From Pseudoscleropodium purum (lineage: Eukaryota > Streptophyta > Bryopsida > Hypnales > Brachytheciaceae), in assembly GCA_963969395.1 (NCBI GenBank), contig OZ017796.1:8868501-8932500 (forward strand): a stretch of 64,000 bases of DNA. The letters run 5' to 3'. The notes beneath the pieces were generated by a model. It worked only from the letters and a program-made list of their open reading frames with translations. It was not told the origin of the DNA and ran no database searches. Position numbers and translations under genes: made by a program. Below, piece by piece: positions 24,940-36,722 of the stretch; within the stretch, counting starts at the first letter, position 1, and the number at the start of each line of letters is the position of its first letter.

Positions 24940-25540
24940 TTACTCTCTAATTGTTGTTGAATGCATGATTGTTGCAGACCATTGTATAAAACACCTCGTG
25001 AATTGAAGCCACACTTCCAAGGTCTCTGAAGAACGACACCAGCTGGTTGGTTGGAGCTTTGCTGTGCAATTTGCCGGTAAAAATAGAACACAAATACGAA
25101 GGTATTCTGTCTTCATCCATGTCAGAAATGCGGCTTTTGAACAGACCAGCAATCGGCAACAATCAAATCATTTTTTGACTTTGCGGCAATTCCATGTGCT
25201 TCACAACATTCTCAAAAAATGGAACAAGAACATGACGCACAAACTGCTGTCATGTTTTTAGGTTTCACCACTGATTAATTCGAGCTCATAGTCGAGTGCA
25301 TCCAGACAAATCTGATTCTTGCAACATGGGTTTCGGGTAAACATCGCTCTGTTTTCCAGGAAATATGACTTGCATGGGAAGTAATGTCCCGTTCGCTGCT
25401 GCCGTGATGAAACACAACAAGTGACCTGATCGACGCTTCTCCCCCATCGCAGTTACTTTGATGTCCTTGGCACACTTTTTTTCTCCAAGCGTGCTCCCTG
25501 CCCATGGGTACGAGACAACGAGATGTTCAAATACCTGCAC
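24940..25540 (-). pseudogene. Decayed pogo-like DDE transposase
   Basis: Minus-strand fragments in several frames, read in order, follow the DDE_1 (pogo/Tigger, CENP-B-like) catalytic domain. At 25540-25290 there is CAKDIKVTAMGEKRRSGHLL and NGTLLPMQVIFPGKQSD, the typical kR.iT...dG.llP.qvIf.Gk stretch. At 25240-25170, FVRHVLVPFFENVV and MELPQSQK follow. At 25152-25050, AFLTWMKTEYLRICVLFLPA and NCTAKLQPT match the hallmark VPxNCTxxLQPxD. Stops and frame changes (for example after QSQKMI) break it, so it cannot make an active enzyme. The family assignment is from memory of its motifs. The N-terminal DNA-binding part was not identified. Confidence 0.75.
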
Positions 25541-26039
25541 AAGACACTCAAATGAATAGAGGCTCTGTTTTTGTAGCCATCACAAATTCGAAGACGCTAA
25601 TGATCACTCTATGTTCTCAATATCTTCTTCATCAGAGTACTCATTTTCTAAATTCACAACCTTCACTTTATTCTACATCAAAACGAACTTGGTTCAGATT
25701 CTTTGTTTTCTACACTTACATTTCCTGGCCCTCTCTCTGATTGCATCCACAAATGATAAGGCTCGACATATATGTCCTCGGTACATGCACACCTAGCTAC
25801 AATGTTTGGTGAGAATATGTGCTAGACCAGGATTGTTTTCTAAGACACAATTCAAGTAAGAACAAACTAACTTACAGCTACTTCATTGTCCATAACCAGG
25901 CTCACCAATTTCTCCATTACGTAAGTGAGTACAGATGCCATACCGGTAGTTGAAGAATTTAGCTAGCACGGAGAAGATATTCACGGAAGGGCTTGAATTG
26001 AAGAGCTAGCGGAGAGTTCCGTAGAAATTGAGCCAGGGA

Positions 26040-26175
26040 AGTTTTGGACTCTGCGGAAAAGACTGTCTAAAATGATGGAAAGCTGTGGCGTTGTGAAGAG
26101 GGAGCATCGTGATTGCGGACAGTCGTGGAGCGCTGTGAAGAAGAGCATCGACAATTGCAGACAGTCGTGCAGCGT
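26040..26175. repeat. Imperfect duplication, about 50 bp unit
   Basis: GCTGTGAAGA.GAGCATCG followed by ATTGC.GACAGTCGTG occurs twice in succession. Nothing else is recognisable in it. Confidence 0.5.
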
Positions 26176-26569
26176 ACAAAGGAATATACAAAATTAGTCT
26201 ACCAATTGCTCAAGCTCCACCCCTTGCTCAAATTAAACTTGCTCAAGTACAAATGTTCTCCTCCTTGCCTGCAGCTCCAGTTTTGATTCTTCAATTAGCT
26301 AGTATGGTTGATTATCATTGGATGTTGTACTTCGACATGCTACTCAAATGAAAGATTCTTACAAAGCTTCAAAAGTTGGTCCAATTTACAAAACATTGGT
26401 CCAACTCAAATGAGTCCCAAGTAGAAAAATTGGATTAAGCATCTATGATCACCCAATTTTTAGCACTTGGATCCAATTTTTTGGCACCAAAACACCATCA
26501 CACAAGCAAGCATGTAATATAAAAGAAAATTGGGCTAGCTTTATTATAAAGCCTTTGGGTCGGATTTAA

Positions 26570-26880
26570 TCCCTTAACACTCTACCATCCCAAATGTGGA
26601 TGATGAACAAAGAGGTTCCAAGGGCTTTTTAGACTACGTAATTTCTCATTCATTCAAAATCATTGCTTGACATGTAAAAACACACACTTTCTATATAATG
26701 ATTCGATGAATTTGAGGTAAACCATACATATTTGTAAAGATATAAGCAAAAATATGCAAAAATTGTAGAAAGGGGTTTAGGATCCAAGCACTTGTATTGA
26801 TTGATTTCAGTGGTTTTGAAATTGGGCCATCAATTGGGTCTTAATATAAAGTGGCCCTGATATACATAATTACGAAAGGG
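26570..26880. mobile_element. Possible short TTAA-bounded element
   Basis: TTAA (26566-26569) followed by TCCCTTAAC, and AAAGGG followed by TTAA (26881-26884), resemble the ends of the TTAA-CCC family. The two tips share only a few bases, so this is a weak call. Confidence 0.25.
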
Positions 26881-26885
26881 TTAAC

Positions 26886-27120
26886 TTACCTCAATTCGAC
26901 TTTGCAGAAGCTTCGAAGCTGATGAGTCCTGGTGCATCGCGCCTTCAATATCCACAGAGTTCATCATGTCCCCGGAACAACGATTTGGCGTCACTCGAGC
27001 TTTCCGAGACCACCAGGAGGCCCAAATCGACCCCAGCCACGCGAAGCTCACGAGGAGCCAACGAAGCGGCGAGAGCGTGCGAGGTAGAACTCCGCTACAA
27101 CGATCATAAGAGTCGTCTTT
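26886..27120 (-). pseudogene. Unrecognised exon-like segment
   Basis: This stretch of roughly 55% GC lies in AT-rich surroundings. It is open on the minus strand (from MVEKDDSYDRCSGV) and ends CGAATTGAG|GTAAGTT, a consensus splice donor. The product matches nothing I know; other frames are also partly open. It lies upstream, in the same orientation, of the pogo-like remnant, and may be an exon of that element or of a dead gene. Confidence 0.3.
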
Positions 27121-27585
27121 CTCAACCATCCTAGCTGATGCGCGCATGTACCAGTTGTGATTTACTTATTGATGTGGGCAACTTAATATTGTGAGTTGAT
27201 TGTGAAATTTCGGTCACGATTCAGCTGGTTTAGAATCTCCAGCGGTTGAATCTGGACAATTTGCTGGTGGGTCCTTGAAAAGAGTCTTTCACGACCATCC
27301 TGATGTACCAATTGTGGTTATTGTGAGTAACATATTATGAGTATTGAAAAATTTCGGTCACGATTCAGCTGGTTTAGAATCTCCAGCGGCTGAATCACGA
27401 CAATTTGCTGGTGGGTCCTTGCATTGAAAAGAGTCTTTCACAACCATCCTGATGTACCGATTGTGGTTATTATTGCGGGTAACTTATTGTGAGTATCAAT
27501 TATGAAATTCCGGTCACGATTTAGCTGGTTTAGAGTCTCCAGCGGCTGAATCACGACAATTTGCTGGTGGGTCTTTGAAATCGGA
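27111..27585. repeat. Three tandem units of about 150-170 bp
   Basis: Three head-to-tail units each contain GGTCACGATT.AGCTGGTTTA and CCAGCGG.TGAATC, then ACAATTTGCTGGTGGGTC. They start near 27111, 27281 and 27429. On the minus strand each unit encodes the same tail, KDPPANC.DSA.GDSKPA followed by a stop. Confidence 0.85.
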
Positions 27586-27810
27586 ACGTGACTGATCTGA
27601 AGATTGTTTGGGGAACACTGCTTTGGGCTTGGGTTTCCGACGATTGAGCATGAGGCTGGCTTTCAAGCCTTTGAACGCGCTGAATCGATGCTCTGCCGAA
27701 GACGCCGATTTGTTTCCTTTTTGGCAGCCGGGCGAGAGCGTCATGCGGTTTAAGAAGGCAAAGTATTGACGCAGCCTTTCTTTCTTGCCCATCCCGTAGC
27801 CATGCCACAA
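27514..27810 (-). CDS. Unrecognised open frame, 98 codons
   Basis: An open minus-strand frame, basic and hydrophilic (MGKKERLRQYFAFLNR near the start, NRRKPKPKAVFPKQ in the middle), in a GC-richer patch. Its last 25 codons lie in the third tandem unit and are duplicated downstream in the other two. I do not recognise the product. It may be a fragment linked to the pogo-like remnant that follows on the same strand. Confidence 0.25.
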   Translation of the reverse strand: MWHGYGMGKKERLRQYFAFLNRMTLSPGCQKGNKSASSAEHRFSAFKGLKASLMLNRRKPKPKAVFPKQSSDQSRSDFKDPPANCRDSAAGDSKPAKS

Positions 27811-27839
27811 TTACGGAAGGTCCGATCCAATCCGTTATA

Positions 27840-30800
27840 GTCCTAAAACAACATTTCTTGGTTGATGTTGAGAGTTCTTGTCGAAATCATGAGGATGCTG
27901 CATCTCAAAGCACTGCAACATTACAGTTTAATTTCTCATTTTACATTGGGAAGTTCACACTAAGTGCTTGCCAAATATGTGAATAAGTTTAAGTCCAAAA
28001 TATATACATATGAATTCAAATTACTTCAATATCTCACCTGTCTATTGATCTATCGATCCCAAACACTCTTAATATAAAATCAAGTCATTGTCAATGTAGT
28101 AACAATTCTGTAAAATCTTTCATGATCTTATGTCAAAGTAAGCACTTCAAAAGCTTAGGTGGGAACAATGGTTTCTAGTTTTCAACTCTAAAGGTTCTTG
28201 AGAGTATTTTGAGAACCTTGCTAAATAAAATTTATTTAGAACTAACTATGCCATTCTAGATTGTAGCAATCAAAGTGTGATTTCGTCATATTCTCACATG
28301 TGAAAACAATGGCTCATTTACCTTGAGGAGAACTCACATGTTTCAATGTTGCAAAGGAAGGTATCACAGAATTCTTTTTCTTTTGAACTATTTAAGGATT
28401 CACTTAAAGAAGGTTCAACAAAGGTTCCCTAGGATGGTAAGACGATTTGCTAAGTTGCTTCTTTGAAAATTTCACGATTTGTTTACATTAATAAAACTAA
28501 GTCAAGTTATGAATATGATTGTGTGATTCCTTTATAAATTTGAAGATTAATTTTAAGTTTTATAGTAAGGTTGGTATTAGAAAGAAGTGTGATTATAGCA
28601 GAGTAGCGATATGGATGTGAAGCAACACCATTGTAGCAACCCTTCACCCCAAGGGAAGTGTCTAATGGTGGTTTTGAATACATCACATTTTCTTTTATTA
28701 TTCATGGAAGTATAACTTTTCACCTCAAACCACATACATAGTAAGGTTTTGTGAGGTACAAAAAGGACCGAAATTATTGTGAGCACTAAAATATCAAGGT
28801 GGAAGAAATCTCCATATAATTTGAAGATTTTAGAAGGAAAAATATAATTACATGTGGTTTGCTAATTTCAAATTCATAATAATTATAATTTGAGATATAA
28901 GTTTTTTGTTTGCTACAACATGATCATTATCCAAAACAAGCTCTCAATTCTTTTGCAATTTGATTCATGAAAATTTTCTTTAAAATTCATGAACTTGAAT
29001 CTTCACAATGTAATTGTATTATAATTATTAGAGATAACTACATAGGATTGTTTGATATTTCTTTATATTCTATTTGTAATAAAAATATCAATGTTCAAAT
29101 GGTGAAATTCATTGAGTCTTATATTCTTAAAATCTACAATTTCAAATGTTAAAAAACAAATATGAGGCTTTAAAAGCATTTGGATGGATGAAATAACTAC
29201 TTTTTGTATCCATGGAACATGTTTTCATTTACTTAATTCATTATAAGGTTGGAATGATTACTACCAAATTGTTTTTCCTTCTCACAAGCATGAAAACTTA
29301 TAATTGTAATCAATTGAGTCCTAAATGTCATACCCTATTACAAAATCATCAATTTTTTTTTCTAATTTTACAATCTCATTTGAACCTAGAAATGAATATT
29401 TTAAAACACTTGACAATCTTATTTGAAATAGAAATTGTACCAATGCCCATTTCTATTTTGACAAAGGGCAATTCCATTTTCATGTTCAATCCTAATCCAT
29501 TACATGATATGGGAAACTTATTGGTGGAGGCCTTTTGCAATGAAAAATTCACAAATTCTCACTTTTCCCTTGGCGGTAGATTCAAATCTAGTGACTAGTG
29601 ATAGATTCAAGTAATAGGTATGAATGTTTATAGCTTAACAAACTTGCTGAATAATTATACATCAATCATTGATAAAACTTGCCACTTTTTAGGGCAATGA
29701 ATAAAATATGACAAAAATGTTGTTTTTTCAAAATTTGACCATACAAATTTGTACTAGATTATTATGGAAATATGTGGAAAAAATTTCAAAATTTTTTACT
29801 ACATGGATTAAAGACTATAACATTTGAAGTTTGAAGAATTTTTTTGACCTTGTTCAATAGAGCTAATAGCCTTTGATTTATCCTAGAGTGAAATTTTTAC
29901 ACTACACAAGGTAGTTTTTTTGGCATTTGCATCTAGTATCATGTAATTTACATACTTGACAAATTTTAGAAGTAAAGGATGATTTTTGCAAAAGTTGTCC
30001 AAAGCTGCCCAAGTTGTTAAAAAAGTTCAAGGCAATGTAACTTTTGATCTAGGCACCCAATTAGAGAAAAAATGATATTCTCACTAAGGAGGTACATGTT
30101 CACACATTGCATCAAACTTTTGTTAACATCCACCCAAAATTGACTTTAAATATAGAAACCTAACTGGATTTTCAATTGTCCATTCAACTAACAATTTTCC
30201 TTTAGGGATTAAGGTGCATCCACATCAAAATTCATACTTATCTTCACATTATAGACAACACCCACTTATTCTATGGTTTAAAATGAAATTTGCATGCATG
30301 TGTCATCATTGTAGTCAATAGATTGAACTAAATAAAACGTATTCCAAAATCTTCATCTTAAATATATGAATGACTAGAAATACTTGAATGTTACAATCAT
30401 TTCTAAGAGGGAATTTCCATTAAGGAGTCTCTCTAAATGGCTACCATCATCATGATAGAAGAATCGAAGGCCTTCCTTCTTCAAAAAATGTCAAGGGTAG
30501 CAACTCAAGATGTCATAGCGTCTTTTAAGGATGCACTTTTAACTTGTAGGTATGATTTTATAGTACTATATAATTAGAAAAATGACATAAATAAATGTGG
30601 TCATAAAGACTACACCGAAATGAGTATTTAGTATAGCCTAAACTATAAAAGTTATGTTTAAGATAGCATAACTTTTGCTTGTGTGCACCAATTGAGATAA
30701 AAAATTTATCTCCATAAGGCTAAGAAGTTTTTCTATTTTATAGAAAGGTTTCAAAAAGTTTCACTAAAAATTGAGGTCATAGGAACTAGCTCAAAATTCA

Positions 30801-32150
30801 TTTTGTTTACAAAGGGGAAAATGGTCCTTGAGGGGTGAATGTACAAAGAATATATTACATGTTCAATAAAAAATTGTGGTCTTATATTCCATATCTTAAG
30901 TTCCTTAAATTGTACTTTAGTTCTAAATTTCAATCTATTATCTTCATCAAATGCCAACTAAACCAAATTCATAATGAAAATTTACAAACAATTTTTTTTA
31001 TAATTTCTAAAAATGAAAATTTACATTCTATGACAGTGATTTCTTCTTCTGGTGCATGTCATACTAATTTATTGTATTATTTCGATTTAATAAGGTCTAG
31101 ATCATCCGTAGCTCAAAGATGAAGGTAAAGTTGTCTTCTACATCTCTAATGAGTATGACAATCTTTTTTAAATGAATCACTCGATTCTTAATTTCTATAT
31201 AATTTTTGTTGTCTTGTAATATAGATAGTTACTAGTAGGTTCTAAAGTTATATTTGGACCATCACAATAGGAATCTTTAATATTTTTGTGATTTGTATAT
31301 AAATGCTTTAGAGGTTTCTCAATTGTTGTGCAATAAATAGTTATATTTCTTAATTAGTACTTATTTTTGAGCCAAAGATAAATATGTAGTACGAAAGAGT
31401 TTATTTGCTTTGAAAATCTAGTGATTTGCTTAATTTGATGAACTCTCTTGTTTATTGATTGAATTATTTCCATTGTTGATTAATTTGTCTTAGAAGTGTT
31501 ATTGACTTTGGAATAATGCTCTAAAGATTATTTACATTGGTATCTTGACTATGCTTATTCAAATTTTGTTTTGGGATTTAATTTTCTTTAAGTTGTCTTG
31601 AAACTATCTTTAATTTATCTTCAAGTTGAACATAATTCCAATTATATTATAGATTAGGTTTCCATCTTTAGTATTATCTTTCAGCTTTTGCCTTAGACTC
31701 TTTAACTTAAGATTTCAAGATCATTCTTATTATTAGTTGAATTGAATAGTGTTGTGCTCTACTTTAATCTAGAAGGACATCAAATTAAAATAACCTTTTA
31801 AGCAATGAGCTCTACACTACCTCAATGGTTTATTATTTTTAAATGTTAGTTTTACATATTCAATCAACCTTCTAAGCAATAGGCTCTACACTACCTCTAT
31901 GGTTTATTAATTTTAAATGTTAGTTTTATACATTCAATCAACCATAAACTTGCCACCATAATTTGACAATATACTAGGAATCCATAGTTCATATACAATT
32001 AATTTCTTTCTTTCAAGCACTTTGAGTCACAATCCTTTAGAAAGACATGAACACACATTCCATTTTACCATAGCCATTCACATGCAATTGGCAATATTCC
32101 ACTTGAAATTTTTACTTAAAATGGCTTAAACATGCCAAGAATTAAACTAA
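27840..32150. other. AT-rich intergenic DNA
   Basis: The longest open frame (29212-29598, 128 codons) has no recognisable domain and a composition like its surroundings. A 75 bp duplication is listed separately. Otherwise I see nothing. Confidence 0.5.
31792..31943. repeat. Tandem duplication, 75 bp unit
   Basis: CTCTACACTACCTCAATGG and CTCTACACTACCTCTATGG mark two adjacent near-identical units, each ending CATTCAATCAACC or a close variant. Confidence 0.85.
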
Positions 32151-32204
32151 ATAGAAATGGCCTAGACACACCCAAAGATGGACCAACAATGGTTTGGAGC
32201 AAAG

Positions 32205-32479
32205 CATTAGAAGATTTTTGGGGCCTTCGGAAGCCTGCCAATTATTATAGCCTATGAATGCAGGGAACATGTTCGATGCAATGGGATGATGTGGCTGAGA
32301 CCCTGCTACATCATTGCCCCCAAAAAATTTCAACTTTTTTTGGCATTTGAAGAATTTTTTTTTGAATTTTTTTTTGAATTTTTTTTTTCTGACAACAGGC
32401 CGTTCCCTCACTTCGAGGAACAACTGCGATGGAACAGGCCCAAAATAGGCTTCTAGAGCCCCCTAAAAATCTTCTAATG
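32205..32479 (-). mobile_element. CATTAGAAG-type MITE, copy 1
   Basis: Both ends start CATTAGAAGATTTTT when read inward, giving inverted tips of about 20 bases. The interior matches the copies at 32.7 and 55.3 kb in reverse orientation (GAGGGAACGGCCTGTTGTC on the minus strand; GTGGCTGAGACC on the plus). Length 275 bp, no coding capacity. No convincing target duplication. Confidence 0.75.
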
Positions 32480-32721
32480 ATGGACCAATACTTATTAATT
32501 AGCCTTTTTTCTTTTATCCCCATTATGTAGCACTCTACAATTGGCTAGACCTCTACTATTGATTGTACCAATTTCTTTGAATTGACAAGCTAGATTTCTA
32601 TTGAATGTTGATTGTATGTATTGACATAGCTAGTCTACACGTATTAAGTTTTGATTTGACATACCCCATAATAAAGAAAAAAATAAATTTTAAACCAATT
32701 ACTGGTTCGGTTTTAGAGTGC

Positions 32722-33012
32722 CATTAGAAGAGTTTTGGGGGGTCCAGAAGCCTATTTTGGGCCTATTCCCCTGCAATTGTTCCCCACAGTGAGGGGAATG
32801 GCCCGTTGTCAAAATTTCTTTTTCATAAAAAATAAAAATAAAAATAAAATTTTAGTCTCCAAATGCAAAAATTAAATTAAATTTTTCTTTTTCTTTTTGG
32901 TCAATGATGTGGCAAGGTCTCGGCCATGTCAGATTGCTGCACCAAACCTGTTTCTTGCATTCGCAGGCTGTGATAACTCGCAAGCATCTAGAGGCCTCAA
33001 AAATCTTTTAAT
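32722..33012 (+). mobile_element. CATTAGAAG-type MITE, copy 2
   Basis: 291 bp from CATTAGAAGAGTTTTGG to AAAAATCTTTTAATG. It shares GTGAGGGGAATGGC, TTTTAGTCTCCAAATGCAAA and CCAAACCTGTTTC with copy 3. Confidence 0.75.
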
Positions 33013-33889
33013 GTTTGAGGCCCTTTTGTGGGGGTTCTATTGGAATTATTCCCTAATCTTGGATTCTTAGTTTTTTGGGATTTTGAATACCATACCAAAA
33101 ATATTTCTTTTGGTGCTAATTTTTTATCACTAAAAAAATGGAAACTATGGAGAATTAAATGCTAAACTTTGACACAAAACTAAAAGACTATTTGATTGGG
33201 ATTTTGATCACTTAATTTCTAGAGACTAAACTTGAATATTTCAAAATTAGGTTTTGGAAGCTAAACTTTGGGGAGCAATTTGGCACAAGTGCCTATTTTT
33301 TGAATGTTTTTTCAAGATATGGGAATCAAAGCTTTAACATCTTGGGTACTTTTGTAAGAATACCAAACACTTTAAAACTCTAAAGATCAAAGCTTCGCCA
33401 TCTATGGGATTTTTGCCAAAATACTAAACTCTCTAAAATTCTAAAGATCAACCTGCCTTGTCTAATAAAATGCGCATTATTAAGTTGGTCAAGTGGTCCA
33501 CAGTACCACCCTCGTTGACTCAAGACTAGTAAAGCAATTGCAACATTCTTTTCCAAATTGTCCATGGCTAGGGTTTTCTTCCCTGACAAACAAACAATGT
33601 GATGTCGATGATGTCCAAGACATCCAGTAGATCTCCCATCCAAATTTTTTTTTAGGCAATTAAATGCCCAGTTTCCTCAAAAAATAATAGGTAGCTTCAA
33701 GCCTATAGAAAAAAGGGGGAAAATGTGTTAAAAATGCCAAATTCTAATGATGGCCCTACACATTGTTGCCACAATGTTTCCAAAATTTCATTTCATCTAT
33801 TGTGTAGAGCTACCACATACAAAAATTACATACAAAAATTTGATAGTCAAAGTTTTATACTCAAAATTGGCCTCCTTCAATTCAAATTC
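33013..33889. other. AT-rich intergenic DNA
   Basis: A minus-strand frame at 33643-33380 is open for 87 codons but is unrecognised. Nothing else is seen. Confidence 0.5.
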
Positions 33890-33897
33890 CTAGAATG

Positions 33898-34095
33898 CAG
33901 GGTTGACAGGACAGTTGGACGTCCGGAACGTCCGGACACGGACGTTGTGTCCGCAGCGTCCGCTGACATTCGCGTCCGCCCGTCCGCCCTGTCCGTCCGC
34001 CTTCCGACGGCGGGAGGGACGCTGCGTCCGCTAGCGTCCGTGCGTCCGGAAAACGGACGCTATTTTGGGGCGGACGTAGAGATTCGTCAACCCTG
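33898..34095. mobile_element. GC-rich hAT-like MITE with intact ends
   Basis: A perfect 10 bp terminal inverted repeat, CAGGGTTGAC ... GTCAACCCTG, encloses 198 bp. It is flanked by a perfect 8 bp target duplication CTAGAATG at 33890-33897 and 34096-34103. An 8 bp duplication and CAGGG tips are typical of hAT transposons. The interior is strikingly GC-rich in AT-rich surroundings and contains CGTCCG nine times and its complement CGGACG three times. It has no coding capacity, so it would have been mobilised by a hAT transposase elsewhere. Confidence 0.9.
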
Positions 34096-34399
34096 CTAGA
34101 ATGAAAGAGCTATAAACTTAAAACCTTCTTGAAAGAGAGTCCTCATAATCATTTGTCTGAAAACCAAAAAAAAACCTTGCTCCCATCCATTTAATAAAGT
34201 CAACTCTAAAGTTGACTTTTGCAAAAAAAAAATCAATAGTTATGATTTTAAGATATTAATGTTCCATTTTATTAAAGTGATCCAATTTGATAAACACTTA
34301 TTGTATTCTAAATAAAATTTCATAATTAATGTGAGATTTCAAATTGCCTTAGTTAAGCTATTGAATATAGCCTTATTAAACACCTTAGTCATTCTTATT

Positions 34400-35110
34400 T
34401 GACATTTGTCCTATATGATACGCAACATCAAATGCCAAAATTCAAAATTTTGTTCAACAAGAAACTTTGTCCATGGCATATACATGGACACCAACTCATT
34501 ATCTATAGCAATAACTTTATCCACATTTATGGAGATTATCCTTGCAAACTGAGCAACATCCTTCAAGGCAATTAGAACAAAAGTATACAAATGCTCAATT
34601 ATTTCCCAACCAACACTTTCAAACCAATGTTTTCAAGGACAATTCTTGACCTTTAATTGCTTCATCAAAAATTACATTCTTGTAATCACACATTGGACAA
34701 CTATGGTTGAGAATTTAAAAAAGAGTAGGAAATTGAACTCCCTCCCTATTTAGTTTGCCCTCCAAAACTATAGTAAATTGTTCACCAATAGTGCCACTTT
34801 GTTTACTATCTGCTCAGAGTTTGCACAACTTCATACACTTGCAATTCACCTTGACAAAAGTATTGCCCTTCTTTAAGTGCAAAAATGGCACACCATCTTC
34901 TCTACAAATACATTTTCCTTCATGCTTCTCGAGATTGTCTAACTTTGGAACCATGACTTTCTTTTTTCCAATCATTGAAGTCCAACTTTGGTAGATAACA
35001 CTAGAGAGATCGCCATTTAGATTAAACATTCCCTCTACCTAGGCCAAGTAGTAGGCCCACACTTCTTGCCATCCTCTAGTGATAATTCTCGAGGTAGTCT
35101 TTTCTTCTTT
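34400..35110 (-). pseudogene. Decayed transposase-like frame, possibly hAT-related
   Basis: Minus-strand fragments in order: at 35029-34814, VPKLDNLEKHEGKCICREDG and VKVNCKCMK, a Cys/His-containing segment like an N-terminal zinc finger; at 34620-34440, ALKDVAQFARIISINVDKVI and AIDNELVSMYM, which resembles the start of the catalytic region of plant hAT-like proteins. Stops and frameshifts separate them. The family call is from general resemblance and is tentative. Confidence 0.4.
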
Positions 35111-35535
35111 TGCGAATTTTTTGCAACCCCTCGCCTCTTTCTCTTCTACATCACATAACCTTTACCATCTCTTCATAATTTAGAAGAAGTATTGGAAACC
35201 ACAGGGGAAAGAATGGTGTCTTTTGAAGGCGGATCACAAGGTGCTAGTTGAGAGAACAACTACGACAATTCACCATAAGTGTTGGAGTTTGGCAACAAAT
35301 ATTTACCTATGTTGTTGCTATTGTGGCTAGAGCCAAAACAATAGACCCTATTATAAAGTTGTTAGGGAGCTTCAAGCTTGGAGCCATTTCCAACTTGCAC
35401 AACAATATAGTGATCCGAAAAGTACCAAAACAAGCAACCACATTAAAGCACCAAGTACAAAATAAATAGAACTGCAACCCAATCAATCCGATACTGAATT
35501 ACCCAAGCAAAGAGCCAAGGACTAAATAGCACATA

Positions 35536-36722
35536 CACTATAAAAAAAACTAGTAGTTTTGTGATGTCAAGAAAAACATGTCATGACGTTGCCTAAGACA
35601 CAAAATAAATCAATGTTCATGTCACCTAAAATCCATCATAATTGACAAGCAAAAGACATGTAAAAAACATGCCTAAACGTGGCTTGTTTTTTGATAACAT
35701 TACAAAAGCATGGTCTTCCAAGCTCTCCAAAATGCAACATCTAGACACCACGTAAGCGCTATGTCAGCAAGAAGAGCCACGTAGGATTTTTTTCATCCAG
35801 TCCATCGAGGATATGGCAGTTGACATGGCACTTGATGTAGTGGCGGAAAAATGATGTCACAGTATGCCTAATTAGCATACTTTTATGTTGTTTGAAATTT
35901 TTTATGTTGCTTTATGAGACATCAAATTAGATGTTTTTGAAACATCAATTAGTACATACCATACATGTAGGGCAAGGCCAACAAAAAACAATTAGTGAAA
36001 ATAAATTATAAAATAATATAAAAATAACAAGAATAATTGTAGAATTCACCAAGAATTAAAGAAAACTTACCATCTACCATCAAGAGAATTTTTGATGGCC
36101 AAATGAAGGGATGTATTTATACTAAAAATTTGTTGTTTGTTCATGGTGAGACAAAAGATATGGGATAATTTGAATATGGAAACTTGACTACTAAACATGT
36201 GGATGTTGTTTTAAACATGAAGACATTGTTTCAGACATCGAGATGTTGTTTCAACATTTTCCATTAAACATATTTTTTTCTTTACATATCCCATATAGAT
36301 TGTCAATCTCAAGATTTACAATCATTTTTCATTCATGGTGCACATCCATCCATTTTCCTTTTTTGCAAAGTATGTCATGTAGGTGCCCCTCTTCTAAAAT
36401 TTTCATATTTAATTAGCATTTTATCATAGACCGCAAAAAAATTTCACTAATTTACCTATAGTCAAAATGGCTTTACTTGCTAACGTGGCAATCTATGTTT
36501 TTTCAGATGATTCAAAAAACATCAATGTGTCTTCAGTGATGTCAAATAAAACGTCAATGTCAATGATAGCATCAACTTATTTTAATAGTAATGTGCGAGC
36601 ATTTTCTGTAACGTCCACAAAAATCTACCTTACCGGACTTTCTACACTTTGACATCTCATGTTTTTTTAGACATCACATGTTAGTGGTAAAACATCTCCA
36701 AAAATATGAGTTTCTTATAGTG
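35536..36722. mobile_element. CACTA-like element, 1.19 kb
   Basis: The left end reads CACTATAAAAAAAACTAGTAG. The right end, read inward, is CACTATAAGAAACTCATA. Beyond the tips both sides share GTGATGTC and ACATG motifs. CACTA-started ends suggest the CACTA (EnSpm) superfamily. The 3 bp flanks (ATA and GTA) are not identical. The interior repeats the word GATGTTT/ACATC many times and has no transposase frame. Confidence 0.5.

Noticed and set aside
29212..29598. 128-codon plus-strand frame
   Set aside because: AT-rich composition identical to its flanks, no domain, no splice or start context of note.
33725..34099. 124-codon plus-strand frame across the GC-rich island
   Set aside because: The frame runs through the hAT-like MITE. 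Its Arg/Pro-rich second half is translated CGTCCG repeats.
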